Shown piece after piece: positions 17,073-24,837 of a DNA stretch of 58,327 nt; positions within the stretch are counted from its first letter, which is position 1; every line of letters starts with the position of its first letter. The notes below the pieces were generated by a model. It was given only the letters and a program-made list of their open reading frames with translations. It made no database searches and was not told where the DNA came from. Source of the DNA: Verrucomicrobia subdivision 6 bacterium (lineage in GTDB: Bacteria > Verrucomicrobiota > Verrucomicrobiia > Methylacidiphilales > Verrucolacustridaceae); assembly GCA_947466515.1 (NCBI GenBank), contig CANIEM010000004.1:1-58327 (forward strand). Reading direction: 5' to 3'. The position numbers were made by a program, and so were the translations under genes.

Positions 17073-18571
17073 GAACTGAGCTCCTTGACCTTGGATTCAA
17101 GTACGGAGAGGTGCGCCTCGGGATCGAGAGCTTTGCCTGTGGCTCGCTGGACAAGTTCGGAGGCGGGATAGCGGCGGCCGTGGGCGTGAACTTTTTCACG
17201 GAGCCAGCGGAGGAGGGGTTGATAGTCGCGGTTCTCGATTGAGGAGGAGAGAGAGGGGAGGTCTCGATTGGCGGCCTGCCAAAGTTGGGAGGAGGTCAGG
17301 TTCCCCAAGGTGTAGGTGGGGAAGTAGCCGAAGCCACCTAGGGACCAGTGGATGTCTTGGAGGCAGCCACGGGTGTCGTCGGGGACTTTGAGGCCGAGGA
17401 GTTTTTCAAAGAGTTCGTTCCACGCGGTGGGGAGGTCGCGAACGGCGAGATCGCCTTTAAGTAGTTGGGTTTCCAGTTCAAAGCGGAGAAGGATATGGAG
17501 ATCGTAAGTGACCTCGTCGGCTTCGACGCGGATGAAGGAGCGCTCGACAGCATTGGAGGCACGCCAGCAGTCTTCGTGATTGTGACGGGATAGATCGGGG
17601 AAGGCTTGGATGAGGTCGGGCCACCATGTTTTCCAAAAGGAGCGAGATCGGCCAATTCGATTTTCCCAAAGGCGGGATTGGGATTCGTGGATACCGAGAG
17701 AGGCGGCTTGGCCGAGGGGAGTGCCGAGTTGGGACTCGGGTAGGCCTTGGTCGTAGAGTCCGTGGCCAGCTTCGTGGAGGACACCGTAAAGGGAGACCAT
17801 GAAATCGGTCTCATCGTAGCGGGTGGTCATGCGGGTGTCGCCAGGTCCGAGTCCCGAGCAGAAGGGGTGGGTACTGGAGTCGAGACGACCAGCGGAGACG
17901 TCGAAACCGATTTTTGGGAGGAGGGAGTGGAGAAACTTTTCTTGTGCGGTGCGGGGGTAGTGGCCGCGAAGATTTTTGCGTGAAGGGGGGGAGGGCAGGG
18001 CAAAGGCTTTTTCGGCGATAGTGACAAGGCGGGGGCGAAGTTTGGCGAAAAGAGTGGTGACGTCTCGGGTGAGCCATCCTGGTTCGTAGCCTTCGAGGAG
18101 TGCGTCGTAGGGTTGGTCGGCATAGCCCCAGAGATCGGCCATTTGCCTGGAAAGGGAGAGGAGTTTTTCGAGGTGAGGCGCAAAGGATGCGAAGTCGGAG
18201 TTTTTGCGGGCCTCGACCCAAGCGGAGCGGGAGAGGCCGATGGCGAGTTCATTTTCCTCGACGAGTTCGGCGGGGATGCGAGTAGCCCGGTGGTAGTCGT
18301 GGCGCCAGCGGGCGATGGTAGCAGCTTCGGGAGAGAGAGGAGGAAGGGATACGTTTTCGCACTCATCGAGCCAACCCGCGATGTCGTGGTGGGTAGCGAG
18401 GCGATGGGAGATTCCAGCGATGAGGGCGGACTGTTCGGCTCGGAAGGAGTGGCCTTTGGGTGGAAGTAGGGTTTCCTGGTCCCATCCGAGCAAACCGCCG
18501 GTGGCGCCAAGGAGGGCGAGATCTTTCCCGCGGGCGCGGAGTTTTTCATAAGCGTCAGGAAGAGGGGTCAT
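17069..18571 (-). CDS. M32 family carboxypeptidase (carboxypeptidase Taq type)
   Basis: Cytoplasmic zinc metallocarboxypeptidase of about 500 residues, the normal family length. The zinc motif HEAGH is at residues 266-270, followed by GLYDQGLPESQLGTPLGQAASLGIHESQSRLWEN, which holds the third ligand glutamate and the family IHESQSR signature. C-terminal LLRFELETQLLKGDLAVRDLPTAWNE is also typical. The start is ATG 18571; a TTG at 18589 would add six residues and is less likely. It is first in a coupled pair with the GT2 gene. Confidence 0.94.
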   Translation of the reverse strand: MTPLPDAYEKLRARGKDLALLGATGGLLGWDQETLLPPKGHSFRAEQSALIAGISHRLATHHDIAGWLDECENVSLPPLSPEAATIARWRHDYHRATRIPAELVEENELAIGLSRSAWVEARKNSDFASFAPHLEKLLSLSRQMADLWGYADQPYDALLEGYEPGWLTRDVTTLFAKLRPRLVTIAEKAFALPSPPSRKNLRGHYPRTAQEKFLHSLLPKIGFDVSAGRLDSSTHPFCSGLGPGDTRMTTRYDETDFMVSLYGVLHEAGHGLYDQGLPESQLGTPLGQAASLGIHESQSRLWENRIGRSRSFWKTWWPDLIQAFPDLSRHNHEDCWRASNAVERSFIRVEADEVTYDLHILLRFELETQLLKGDLAVRDLPTAWNELFEKLLGLKVPDDTRGCLQDIHWSLGGFGYFPTYTLGNLTSSQLWQAANRDLPSLSSSIENRDYQPLLRWLREKVHAHGRRYPASELVQRATGKALDPEAHLSVLESKVKELSS

Positions 18572-18643
18572 GCGGGGATGATGAAACAAGATGGCACTTC
18601 ATGGAATGTTTTCTTATGAGGCGTGGGATGTCTCGCTGATCAT

Positions 18644-18665
18644 CCTACATTCCTGGGAATGTAGG
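18644..18665. promoter_or_regulatory. dyad symmetry between M32 and hicBA genes
   Basis: Perfect 10-bp arms, CCTACATTCC and GGAATGTAGG, are separated by TG. The site lies in the gap between the divergent M32 gene and hicB, about 120 bp upstream of hicB. HicB antitoxins bind dyads in their own promoters, so it may be that operator; a role for the M32 promoter is equally possible. Confidence 0.4.
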
Positions 18666-18782
18666 AGGATTGTCTTGAGGTGGGTTATGGAATTTAAGAG
18701 GACCGAAAAGGCGGGATTTGGGGGGTTGTGAGAAGTTGACGATGTGGGTTGCTAAAGGGGGTGTAGGTATTAAAGTAGGGCT

Positions 18783-18986
18783 ATGAAGTTTAGGGTCGTA
18801 GTTGAAAAAGATAAGTTAACAGATCGCTGGTCGGCAGTTTTTCCTGAGGTTCCGGGTTGTGCCAGTGCGGGCGATACGGAGGCGGAGGCGGTAGAAAATG
18901 CCCGGGAAGCGCTCGCGCTATGGCTGAAGCCTTCCAAGATAAAGTTTCCAAGTCGGGCGAGAATTTTGGAACTTTCCGTTCCTTGA
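18783..18986 (+). CDS. hicB: HicB-like antitoxin (first pair)
   Basis: A 67-residue HicB-type antitoxin with the partial RNase H fold: FRVVVEKDKLTDRWSAVFPEVPGCASAGDTEAEAVENAREALALWL. The PEVPGCxSxGDTxxEAxxNxxEAL signature is diagnostic. It has no added DNA-binding domain, so it is the short form. Order is antitoxin first, toxin second. Its TGA overlaps the toxin's TTG start (TTGA). Confidence 0.9.
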   Translation: MKFRVVVEKDKLTDRWSAVFPEVPGCASAGDTEAEAVENAREALALWLKPSKIKFPSRARILELSVP

Positions 18987-19198
18987 GCCGCAGATTTCCC
19001 GTTCGCAACGCGAAAGAAGTGATCCGGGCTTTGCGAAAGCACGGGTTTCAACAGATCGACCAATCAGGCAGTCATCAGAAATGGCGAAACGAAGACGGGC
19101 GACAGGTCATTGTTCCTTTTCATGGATCGAAATCGATTCCGATTGGGACGTTGAAAAGTATTCTTGAGGGGAGTGGATTAAGGGCTGAGGACTTGTAA
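18983..19198 (+). CDS. hicA: HicA-like mRNA interferase toxin (first pair)
   Basis: A 71-residue toxin with a dsRBD-like fold: NAKEVIRALRKHGFQQIDQSGSHQKWRNEDGRQVIVPFHGSKSIPIGTLKSILEGSGL. The catalytic histidine is in QSGSHQKW, as in HicA. I chose TTG 18983, which overlaps the hicB stop by 4 bp and gives the normal HicA length; ATG 18920 in the same frame would add about 21 residues that read over hicB. HicA cleaves mRNA and is neutralised by HicB. Confidence 0.88.
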   Translation: MSRRFPVRNAKEVIRALRKHGFQQIDQSGSHQKWRNEDGRQVIVPFHGSKSIPIGTLKSILEGSGLRAEDL

Positions 19199-19207
19199 AG
19201 TGTGGAC

Positions 19208-19942
19208 TTAGCGAGCCTTTAAAGCGTCGGCGGGAAGGAGGCCGCGAGAGATTAGCTTTTGGGCGAATTCGATCTGGCTGGGGGTGAGAGTGGAGGAGGA
19301 GGCGCGGGGCAGGGAACCGTCGAAGATTTCGTAATTGAAAAGTTGGTGGGAGATGGAGGGAAATTGGGTGGCGGGAAGGATGGGAATGGAGAAGGCGAGA
19401 CGGTTTTGATCATTATTATCGTTTTCTGTGACGATAGGGGGGAGGGCTTGGGCGAGTTTGACTAAGCCAGGAAAACCGAGAACTCCAAGATGACGAGCGG
19501 TATGGAAATTAAAGAGGAGGACTTCGGCCATGGTGGCGTCGGCAGGGGTTGCTTGGGGTTGGCCGCGGCGTGCGATTTCTTGGAGGACCTCTTGGACATC
19601 GGCATTGGCCATATCGGCTTCACCTAGCCAGTAGAGGATTAGATAGAGTTGCCTCTGCATTTCAGCGGGGGCCCGGAGTTTGGCGAGGAGGAGAGGATCG
19701 GTGAGACGCTTGAGATTCGTCATGGCGGTTTGAGTTTTTTCGAGGAGAGACATTCCGTGGGTAGCGGTGAGGGAGAAGAGCATCAGGTTGTCGTCATTGG
19801 TCATGTAGTTTTCGCCTCCAAACAGGTCGTAATCTCCGTCGTAATCGGGGGTATAAGGAAGAACAACAGGGGGATTGGCCTGGCTGGCGTGGAGGAGGAG
19901 GAAACAAAGGGCGAACAAAAAGAGAGTCGATAAATGTCGCAT
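19208..19942 (-). CDS. secreted protein of unknown function
   Basis: A 244-residue protein not recognised. A clear signal peptide (LFLFALCFLLLHASQANPP) is followed by an acidic segment DYDGDYDLFGGENYMTNDDN. The rest is mostly helical and leucine-rich, with no cysteine pairs and no further membrane helix. It is convergent with hicA (9-bp gap). It may be periplasmic or outside the cell. Confidence 0.75.
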   Translation of the reverse strand: MRHLSTLFLFALCFLLLHASQANPPVVLPYTPDYDGDYDLFGGENYMTNDDNLMLFSLTATHGMSLLEKTQTAMTNLKRLTDPLLLAKLRAPAEMQRQLYLILYWLGEADMANADVQEVLQEIARRGQPQATPADATMAEVLLFNFHTARHLGVLGFPGLVKLAQALPPIVTENDNNDQNRLAFSIPILPATQFPSISHQLFNYEIFDGSLPRASSSTLTPSQIEFAQKLISRGLLPADALKAR

Positions 19943-20054
19943 TCCGTTAAATATATCTGGATGAGGTGTAGGAAGAAAGAAGAAGCGGCTTTTTAGTCGG
20001 CATCTTCGACGTTAAGATTCCGACATTCACAAGTTAGAACATTCAAACAGCAAT

Positions 20055-20987
20055 ATGGATTTTACGATCGTCACCCCAAGCTTTAAGCAGCTCGATTATT
20101 TGGGGTGTGGTATCAGCTCCATCGCAGATCAGACGGGGGTAACGGTGGAGCATATTGTGCAGGATGCGGGGAGTCCTGGGATTGAGGAGTTTGCGGAGAA
20201 GACGGCGGAGCGGCTTTTGGGGAGATATGGGGGTGAGCGGGTGACCAACTTTGAGGCCTTCGAACTTTTGCATCTGCGCACAACCCACGGCTATACGCTG
20301 CGAATCTTTAAGGAGAAGGACAGCGGGATGTACGACGCGGTGAACAAGGGATTGAAAAAGGGCATAGGAAAGATCTGTGCTTACTTAAATTGCGACGAGC
20401 AGTATTTGCTGGGGGCATTGGAGAAAGTGAAGGCAGGTCTGGAGAAAAACGAGGGTTGGGAAATTTGTTACGGGGGGTTCCTTGTGGTCGACGGGCGGGG
20501 AGAGCTGATTACGGCCCAGAGACCCGTGAAAATGTCTTGGGCTCATGTGGGTACATCTCATTTGGCGAATTTTACCTGCGCGACCTTCTTTACTCGAGAG
20601 ATGTTGGAGAGGGAGAAGGCTTACTTTGACACCCAGTACAAATGGTGTGGGGATGCGGTGTGGACGATGGAGCGATTAAAAAAGGGGACGAAGGTCGGGA
20701 GGTTGGATCGTTTCACAAGTGTGTTTGTTGAGGCGGGAAGCAATCAAGGGATTGAGAGAGAGGGACTGACCGAAGCAAAAAGAATCCGGGATGGGTTGCC
20801 AAGTTGGGTGAGGAGGACTGCTGCTTTGTGGAAGCTGTGGCATCGAATACGGAAGTTGCTGTGTGGAGGCTACTTTCCGCAACGGGTGAGCTACGATATT
20901 TTTATAAAAGCGGAGCTGGGGAAACGCCGACATTTTCCAGCGAGATGGGCAAATCCGTTATGGAGGTCGAGATTGCGGATGGGTTGA
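20055..20987 (+). CDS. family 2 glycosyltransferase, twin A
   Basis: A 310-residue GT-A glycosyltransferase: MDFTIVTPSFKQLDYLGCGISSI, VEHIVQDAGSPG, DSGMYDAVNKGLKKGIGKICAYLNCDEQYL, where NCDE replaces the usual DxD metal site, as in the colanic-acid WcaE-like branch. The first half is almost the same as the gene at 25227 at DNA level, while the second half is clearly divergent. Twin A lacks the repeat-derived insert of twin B and so shows the ancestral spacing (SIADQTGVTVEHIVQ). Confidence 0.9.
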   Translation: MDFTIVTPSFKQLDYLGCGISSIADQTGVTVEHIVQDAGSPGIEEFAEKTAERLLGRYGGERVTNFEAFELLHLRTTHGYTLRIFKEKDSGMYDAVNKGLKKGIGKICAYLNCDEQYLLGALEKVKAGLEKNEGWEICYGGFLVVDGRGELITAQRPVKMSWAHVGTSHLANFTCATFFTREMLEREKAYFDTQYKWCGDAVWTMERLKKGTKVGRLDRFTSVFVEAGSNQGIEREGLTEAKRIRDGLPSWVRRTAALWKLWHRIRKLLCGGYFPQRVSYDIFIKAELGKRRHFPARWANPLWRSRLRMG

Positions 20988-21053
20988 GAGGAAGGGCAGT
21001 CGACAAAATTTCTGCCATGGGTGTGGACAAAACTATAGAAGGGCAGGAATGGC

Positions 21054-21335
21054 TTAGCCCTGAAGCAGAGTAGACAGAAGGGTAAGGATTTTTCTGCCTA
21101 GGGGTACAAGGTCATGCTCAACCTCTCGTCCGCGGTATCGTTTTCGAACTAGGCCTGCAAGGGTGAGTCGTTGTACATGTTCCGCTATCGTAGGCAAACT
21201 GCTCCCAGTGCACTGGTGAATCTGTTCGAGGCATAGATGGGGTGTTTGGGAGAGCAGAAGTAGGATCCGTAATCGGCGATGATTGCCGGCCCCTTTAAGA
21301 ATGGTCACCAAATGAAGTAACTGTATTTCGTTCAT
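21054..21335 (-). CDS. ArsR-type winged-helix regulator
   Basis: A 93-residue DNA-binding protein: LVTILKGAGNHRRLRILLLLSQTPHLCLEQIHQCTGSSLPTIAEHVQRLTLAGLVRKRYRGREVEHDL. This is the ArsR winged helix-turn-helix, with recognition helix SLPTIAEHVQRLTLAGLV and a wing RYRGREVEH. No ELCVCDL-type metal site is visible; two cysteines (in HLCLEQIHQC) are present. It stands alone on the minus strand, convergent with twin A glycosyltransferase, and may control the nearby polysaccharide or toxin genes. Confidence 0.85.
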   Translation of the reverse strand: MNEIQLLHLVTILKGAGNHRRLRILLLLSQTPHLCLEQIHQCTGSSLPTIAEHVQRLTLAGLVRKRYRGREVEHDLVPLGRKILTLLSTLLQG

Positions 21336-21671
21336 AGTAGATTAAACTAGGCAAACCGCCAAAAGATGCGGTCTTGCGAAAATATATTCACCCCTAGCCA
21401 GAGGCCCATTCGCGCTAACACCGAGGCGCCTAAGTAAACCCTCCACGCAAGTGGGTTCAACATTATAGCTTTATGCATAATGTCGAAGTGTGGGGAGGGG
21501 GGGGTTGCCCTTCGACGCTCAGCATACGCGAAAACTCGAAGGGCACTGAAGCGGAGGAAGAGTTGGTGGGGGACATTATGGCTTTATGCATAATGTCGAA
21601 GTGTGGGAGGGGGTGTTGGGACTACGTGGAAATGACGCGGGAGGGAGGGGTTGGGATAGGATACGCAGGGA
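21336..21671. repeat. intergenic region with hairpin repeat copies 1 and 2
   Basis: No gene is seen in this 336-bp gap. Copy 1 of a roughly 35-bp repeat is at 21460-21495 and copy 2 at 21573-21607. Each has an 8-bp stem ACATTATG/CATAATGT with an 8-base loop and the tail TCGAAGTGTGG. Between them is a separate hairpin with 9-bp arms GCCCTTCGA and TCGAAGGGC at 21507-21544 and a G8 run at 21497-21504. Confidence 0.8.
21507..21544. repeat. hairpin with 9-bp perfect arms
   Basis: GCCCTTCGA at 21507-21515 pairs with TCGAAGGGC at 21536-21544 across a 20-base loop. The arms resemble the ends of the larger GCCCT...AGGGC modules seen between 30 and 58 kb. Confidence 0.6.
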
Positions 21672-21920
21672 TTAGCGGTAGCCGAGCTTGACGAGGAGTT
21701 GTTCTAGGGTGAGGGCATGGTGTTCCATTATTTCACCAAGGATAGTTCTGAGAGTTCCGACGCGGATAGGATCGTGTTGAGGAATGGTGAGGTGATGCTG
21801 GCCGCCGATCGGGGTGGTCACCCGGCGGTGGGAGCCAACCTGCCGCGTGAATTCATAGCCGAAGGTGCGACGGAGGGATTTTTCGAGTTGGGCTGAGGAA
21901 AGGTCGCGTGGCAGTTTCAT
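21672..21920 (-). CDS. hicA: HicA-like toxin (second pair)
   Basis: An 82-residue HicA-family protein: LEKSLRRTFGYEFTRQVGSHRRVTTPIGGQHHLTIPQHDPIRVGTLRTILGEIMEHHALTLEQLL. The catalytic histidine is in QVGSHRRV. The start overlaps the partner's stop by 4 bp (ATGA, 21917-21920). The pair differs in subfamily from the one at 18.8 kb. It is surrounded by five copies of a hairpin repeat. Confidence 0.87.
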   Translation of the reverse strand: MKLPRDLSSAQLEKSLRRTFGYEFTRQVGSHRRVTTPIGGQHHLTIPQHDPIRVGTLRTILGEIMEHHALTLEQLLVKLGYR

Positions 21921-22129
21921 GCCGTCGCAAGCACCTCATCTACGATACGATGAAGGCGAATGACGGCGGGGGCTTTGCCTTCGTCGAAGTGGCAGAGGAC
22001 CGCTTCGCGGACATTTTTTCGAAGAGACGACCAAGTATCGGCTTCAGTAACGATGGAGTGACCCAGCGCTTTGGCGATGAAGCCCCCATCGATTTCGTCT
22101 TCGGTTACTTGGAAGATAATTTCGCTCAT
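21917..22129 (-). CDS. hicB: HicB-like antitoxin (second pair)
   Basis: A 70-residue protein: IIFQVTEDEIDGGFIAKALGHSIVTEADTWSSLRKNVREAVLCHFDEGKAPAVIRL. This short HicB-like family typically precedes HicA and is often mislabelled as a dehydrogenase subunit. The GGFIAKALGHSIVTEADTWxxLRxNVREAV pattern supports it. It is transcribed on the minus strand ahead of hicA and lies between hairpin repeat copies 2 and 3. Confidence 0.82.
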   Translation of the reverse strand: MSEIIFQVTEDEIDGGFIAKALGHSIVTEADTWSSLRKNVREAVLCHFDEGKAPAVIRLHRIVDEVLATA

Positions 22130-22608
22130 GCGATCAGTTTATAACAGATTGGGATGGAGGGAAAGTAGGGAGTAGGGCATTTGAGGGTCGTAGATGGAGA
22201 CCCCGAGACTGGTCGGGGTGGGCGTCCACACTCATCGGGGCAAGTACGGGGCGCAGATGCGAAAAGGGCAGGTGAGAGGAAAGTTGGGACGGAACATTAT
22301 GGCATTATGCATAATGTCGAAGTGTGGGGGAAATGTTGTGGTGAGTGAAAGAAAGGGTAGGGGGTGTGGAGAGGGACATTATGGCTTTATGCATAATGTC
22401 GAAGTGTAGGAGGGTTGGGGTGGTAAGTGAAAGATAGGGCAGGGGGCAGGGAGGGGACATTATGGCTTTATGCATAATGTCGAAGTGTGGGAGAAATGGG
22501 TAAGGGGGAGGGGGTGAGGGGATGAGGTAGGGGGCGAGTTCTGGGAGGGGGAGAGTGATTAGCATATTTGCAAATTTGCTAATCGTGGAGTGGGTGAGGG
22601 AGGGGGAG
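22130..22608. repeat. intergenic region with 81-82-bp tandem units (hairpin copies 3-5)
   Basis: No gene is seen. Hairpin copies are at 22294-22328, 22376-22410 and 22457-22491, spaced 82 and 81 bp. The stretches between them are themselves related (GGTGAGTGAAAGAAAGGGT versus GGTAAGTGAAAGATAGGGC), so this is a tandem array of a long unit. At 22557-22584 there is a further inverted repeat, GATTAGCA and TGCTAATC, with a 12-base AT-rich loop, just after the stop of the PAS gene; it could end that transcript, although no T-run follows. Confidence 0.8.
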
Positions 22609-23316
22609 TTAGAGAGATTTTTTTTGGGGAGGGCGGGAGGTGGTGGTGGAAATGGGGTGGAAGATGATGAGGACGGAGCTGCCTTTGGAGGTGGGGAGGG
22701 GGGAGATGGAAGAGTGGAAGTGGGTATGGGGTGGGCGGGTGAGGTTGAGTTGGAGGTCTTGTCGGGAAGTGGAGTTGTCGGCGGCGTCGAGGAACAGGCG
22801 GATGAACTCTCCGCGATTATCGGAGGTGGAAAAAAGAGAGAAAAAAGAGGTGCCGAGGAGTTTTGACTCGGGGGCATCGAGGAGGTCGAGCATGGTGCTA
22901 CCGATGGAAAGGATGTTGCCAGTGGCATCGGCCTGGATCCAAGGGACTGGAAGAAGTCGAAGAATAGATGAGATGTTGTCGTACTGCAGGTTGAGCTTGA
23001 GACGGGCCGAGCTGACGATCGCGGCCAAAACTCCTCCCAAGATAACCGTGCCCGAACGGACTAACGGGTAGTCGGAGTTATCGAAAATAAGCCAGTAGCT
23101 CTCGGCAACGAAAAGTGGCGTGACAAAAAGAATCAACCTTGGAGAGCAGAAAAAGGCAAGGATGGTTAAGGAAAGAATCGAAAGAAGGGGGGCTAAGGTC
23201 TGGTCGCCGAAAAACCGAGTCACAACAACTTCAACCATCCAAACAAAAGCCAAGAGGACTAGGGGCAGAAAGCGTGAAAATGAACGGTAGGGCAAAGGAG
23301 GAGGATCAAATCTCAT
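22609..23316 (-). CDS. membrane-anchored PAS-domain protein without output domain
   Basis: A 235-residue protein. The N-terminal half has about four membrane helices (FSRFLPLVLLAFVWMVEVVV, LAPLLSILSLTILAFFCS, LILFVTPLFVAESYWLIF, VRSGTVILGGVLAAIV). A PAS domain follows at about 117-200: LLPVPWIQADATGNILSIGSTMLDLLDAPESKLLGTSFFSLFS. No histidine kinase, GGDEF or phosphatase domain follows; the C-terminus ends in a low-complexity T/S/P/K tail. It may be a truncated kinase or a sensor that works through a partner. It is 9 bp from the GT4 gene upstream. Confidence 0.78.
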   Translation of the reverse strand: MRFDPPPLPYRSFSRFLPLVLLAFVWMVEVVVTRFFGDQTLAPLLSILSLTILAFFCSPRLILFVTPLFVAESYWLIFDNSDYPLVRSGTVILGGVLAAIVSSARLKLNLQYDNISSILRLLPVPWIQADATGNILSIGSTMLDLLDAPESKLLGTSFFSLFSTSDNRGEFIRLFLDAADNSTSRQDLQLNLTRPPHTHFHSSISPLPTSKGSSVLIIFHPISTTTSRPPQKKSL

Positions 23317-23325
23317 GGGACGTGT

Positions 23326-24510
23326 TTATGAGGGTAGAATGGTTTCATAGACAGATTCAATACGAGAAAGCCAGAGAGTACGATTGAACTCATTTAAAAT
23401 ACGTCCCTTTCCAGCCTGACCCATTTCTGTGCAACGATCGGGATTTTCAATCAGCTCTTGGATCTTGGCGGATAACGATGCCGGTGAAAAAGGCTCTGCT
23501 AAGAGACCATCTTTCCCCTCGATCACCACCTCTGCCATTGCGCCGAGACGATTCGCCACGAAGGTCCTGTCTTGGGTCCAAGATTCGAGGAATGTAAGTG
23601 GGAAAGGCTCGCTCCAAATGGAGGGGATTACGGAAAAGGCGGTCTGAGCCCAGATGGCACGCTGTTGATCGCCCTTAAGGAAACCGACAAAATCGACATC
23701 ACGCAACGCGAGCCTCTTCGCGAGAGCCTTTAATTTGGGTTCCTCGGGACCCTCACCAGCAATGATTAACTTTCTCCCATTTGGACGCACTAACTTCCAA
23801 GCCTGAAGAAGATGGTCAACCCCCTTTTCAGGCGAGAGGCGTCCAAGAAAAAGGATATTTCCGCGTGGGCAGGGAGGGATCGATTCCCCTTTCGGCTCGT
23901 AGAAGTGGGGGATGACATGAATCCGTTTCTCAGGGATTCCCATCTGGGCATGCTTGGCTCCTTGAGCCTGACTTAGGGCAATCCAAGCGGCAGTATTTTT
24001 TAAAGTACCGATGGAGCGGACACGTCGAAGGATAAGCCCCATCATGCCGCTGATGAGGTGGCTGTCGCGCCAGCAGGCGGTTTGGAAAGCGGGCCAGAAG
24101 TTGCCGTGGAGACATCGTTCGCAAGGTTGGCCGTGATTGAGAAAAAAGCCGTTGGTGCAGGCCATCCGATAATTGTGAAGGTAGTGAACAAGAGGGACTT
24201 TGAGTTCAAAAGCGGTCTGATAGACGGAGGGGGACAGGCCAGGGAGGACGTTGTGAACCTGCCAAAGATCGAAATTGCCAACCTCTTGGTAGCGTCGCAA
24301 TCGCTGAGCAACAGGGAGGTTGTAGAGAGCGCGGAAAGGAATCGAGATCTTGTCTATGACATCTCCGCCGAGTAGCTCATTAGTTGAGCCGATGAAGTAC
24401 TCGGCGTCGTGATTCTGTTGGAGAGCATCGCCGATGCGGAAAACCGATCCCTCCTCCCCACCAAGGTAAATGTAACGGCTGAAGATTTGGAGAATGCGGA
24501 GGCGGCGCAT
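23326..24510 (-). CDS. family 4 glycosyltransferase
   Basis: A 394-residue GT-B enzyme. The acceptor domain has ILQIFSRYIYLGGEEGSV, and the donor domain has ILFLGRLSPEKGVDHLLQAWKLV, IAGEGPEE, VDFVGFLKG and the E-x7-E motif region IWSEPFPLTFLESW. An unusual cysteine cluster (MACTNGFFLNHGQPCERCLHGN, about residues 137-160) is known from a subset of GT4 enzymes and may bind a metal. It probably adds a sugar to the surface polysaccharide repeat unit. Confidence 0.92.
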   Translation of the reverse strand: MRRLRILQIFSRYIYLGGEEGSVFRIGDALQQNHDAEYFIGSTNELLGGDVIDKISIPFRALYNLPVAQRLRRYQEVGNFDLWQVHNVLPGLSPSVYQTAFELKVPLVHYLHNYRMACTNGFFLNHGQPCERCLHGNFWPAFQTACWRDSHLISGMMGLILRRVRSIGTLKNTAAWIALSQAQGAKHAQMGIPEKRIHVIPHFYEPKGESIPPCPRGNILFLGRLSPEKGVDHLLQAWKLVRPNGRKLIIAGEGPEEPKLKALAKRLALRDVDFVGFLKGDQQRAIWAQTAFSVIPSIWSEPFPLTFLESWTQDRTFVANRLGAMAEVVIEGKDGLLAEPFSPASLSAKIQELIENPDRCTEMGQAGKGRILNEFNRTLWLSRIESVYETILPS

Positions 24511-24837
24511 GCGGTTAGCTTATGGCGGCTAAGTTGGAGAAGAAAGAAGAAGCGTATGCGCCGCGATTTTGAATGTTGGATGTTTAATTTTTGATTAGGG
24601 AAAAGAATGGAGTTCATGAGCATTGAGAGGTGAATAAAGGAGTAAGGGCGAGGGGGAGTTAGGAAGAAAGAAGAAGTGGATATTAAAAGATTTTTAATTT
24701 TGGATTCTTGATTTTGGATTAAGAAAAGAAACCAATCGAGGCCGATTGATGATTTTGGATGCTAGATTTTGAATGTTTGATTATCAGAGCAAAAGGAAAA
24801 GAATGGAGTTTAGGCATGGAAGGAACAGTATGGTGCT
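24511..24837. repeat. intergenic repeat mosaic (AT-rich GATTTTGGATT module)
   Basis: No gene is seen in 327 bp. Variants of an AT-rich module occur at about 24565-24610, 24685-24730 and 24755-24790, each based on TTTTGGAT, TTCTTGATTTTGGATT and TTTGATTAGGGAAAAG. The module recurs between 28 and 52 kb in intergenic DNA and inside genes. The start of this block, GAAGCGTATGCGCCGCGATTTT, matches the DNA just after the gene ending at 28439. Confidence 0.75.

Noticed and set aside
22294-22491. Regularly spaced repeats resembling a small CRISPR array
   Set aside because: The repeats are 81-82 bp apart but the intervening stretches are similar to one another, not unique spacers, and no cas gene is present. 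It is a tandem array of a longer unit.
22305-22928. Minus-strand open frame of 207 codons rich in S, P and T over the hairpin array and PAS gene end
   Set aside because: Its sequence is low-complexity, reads through repeat DNA and overlaps the PAS gene in another frame on the same strand.
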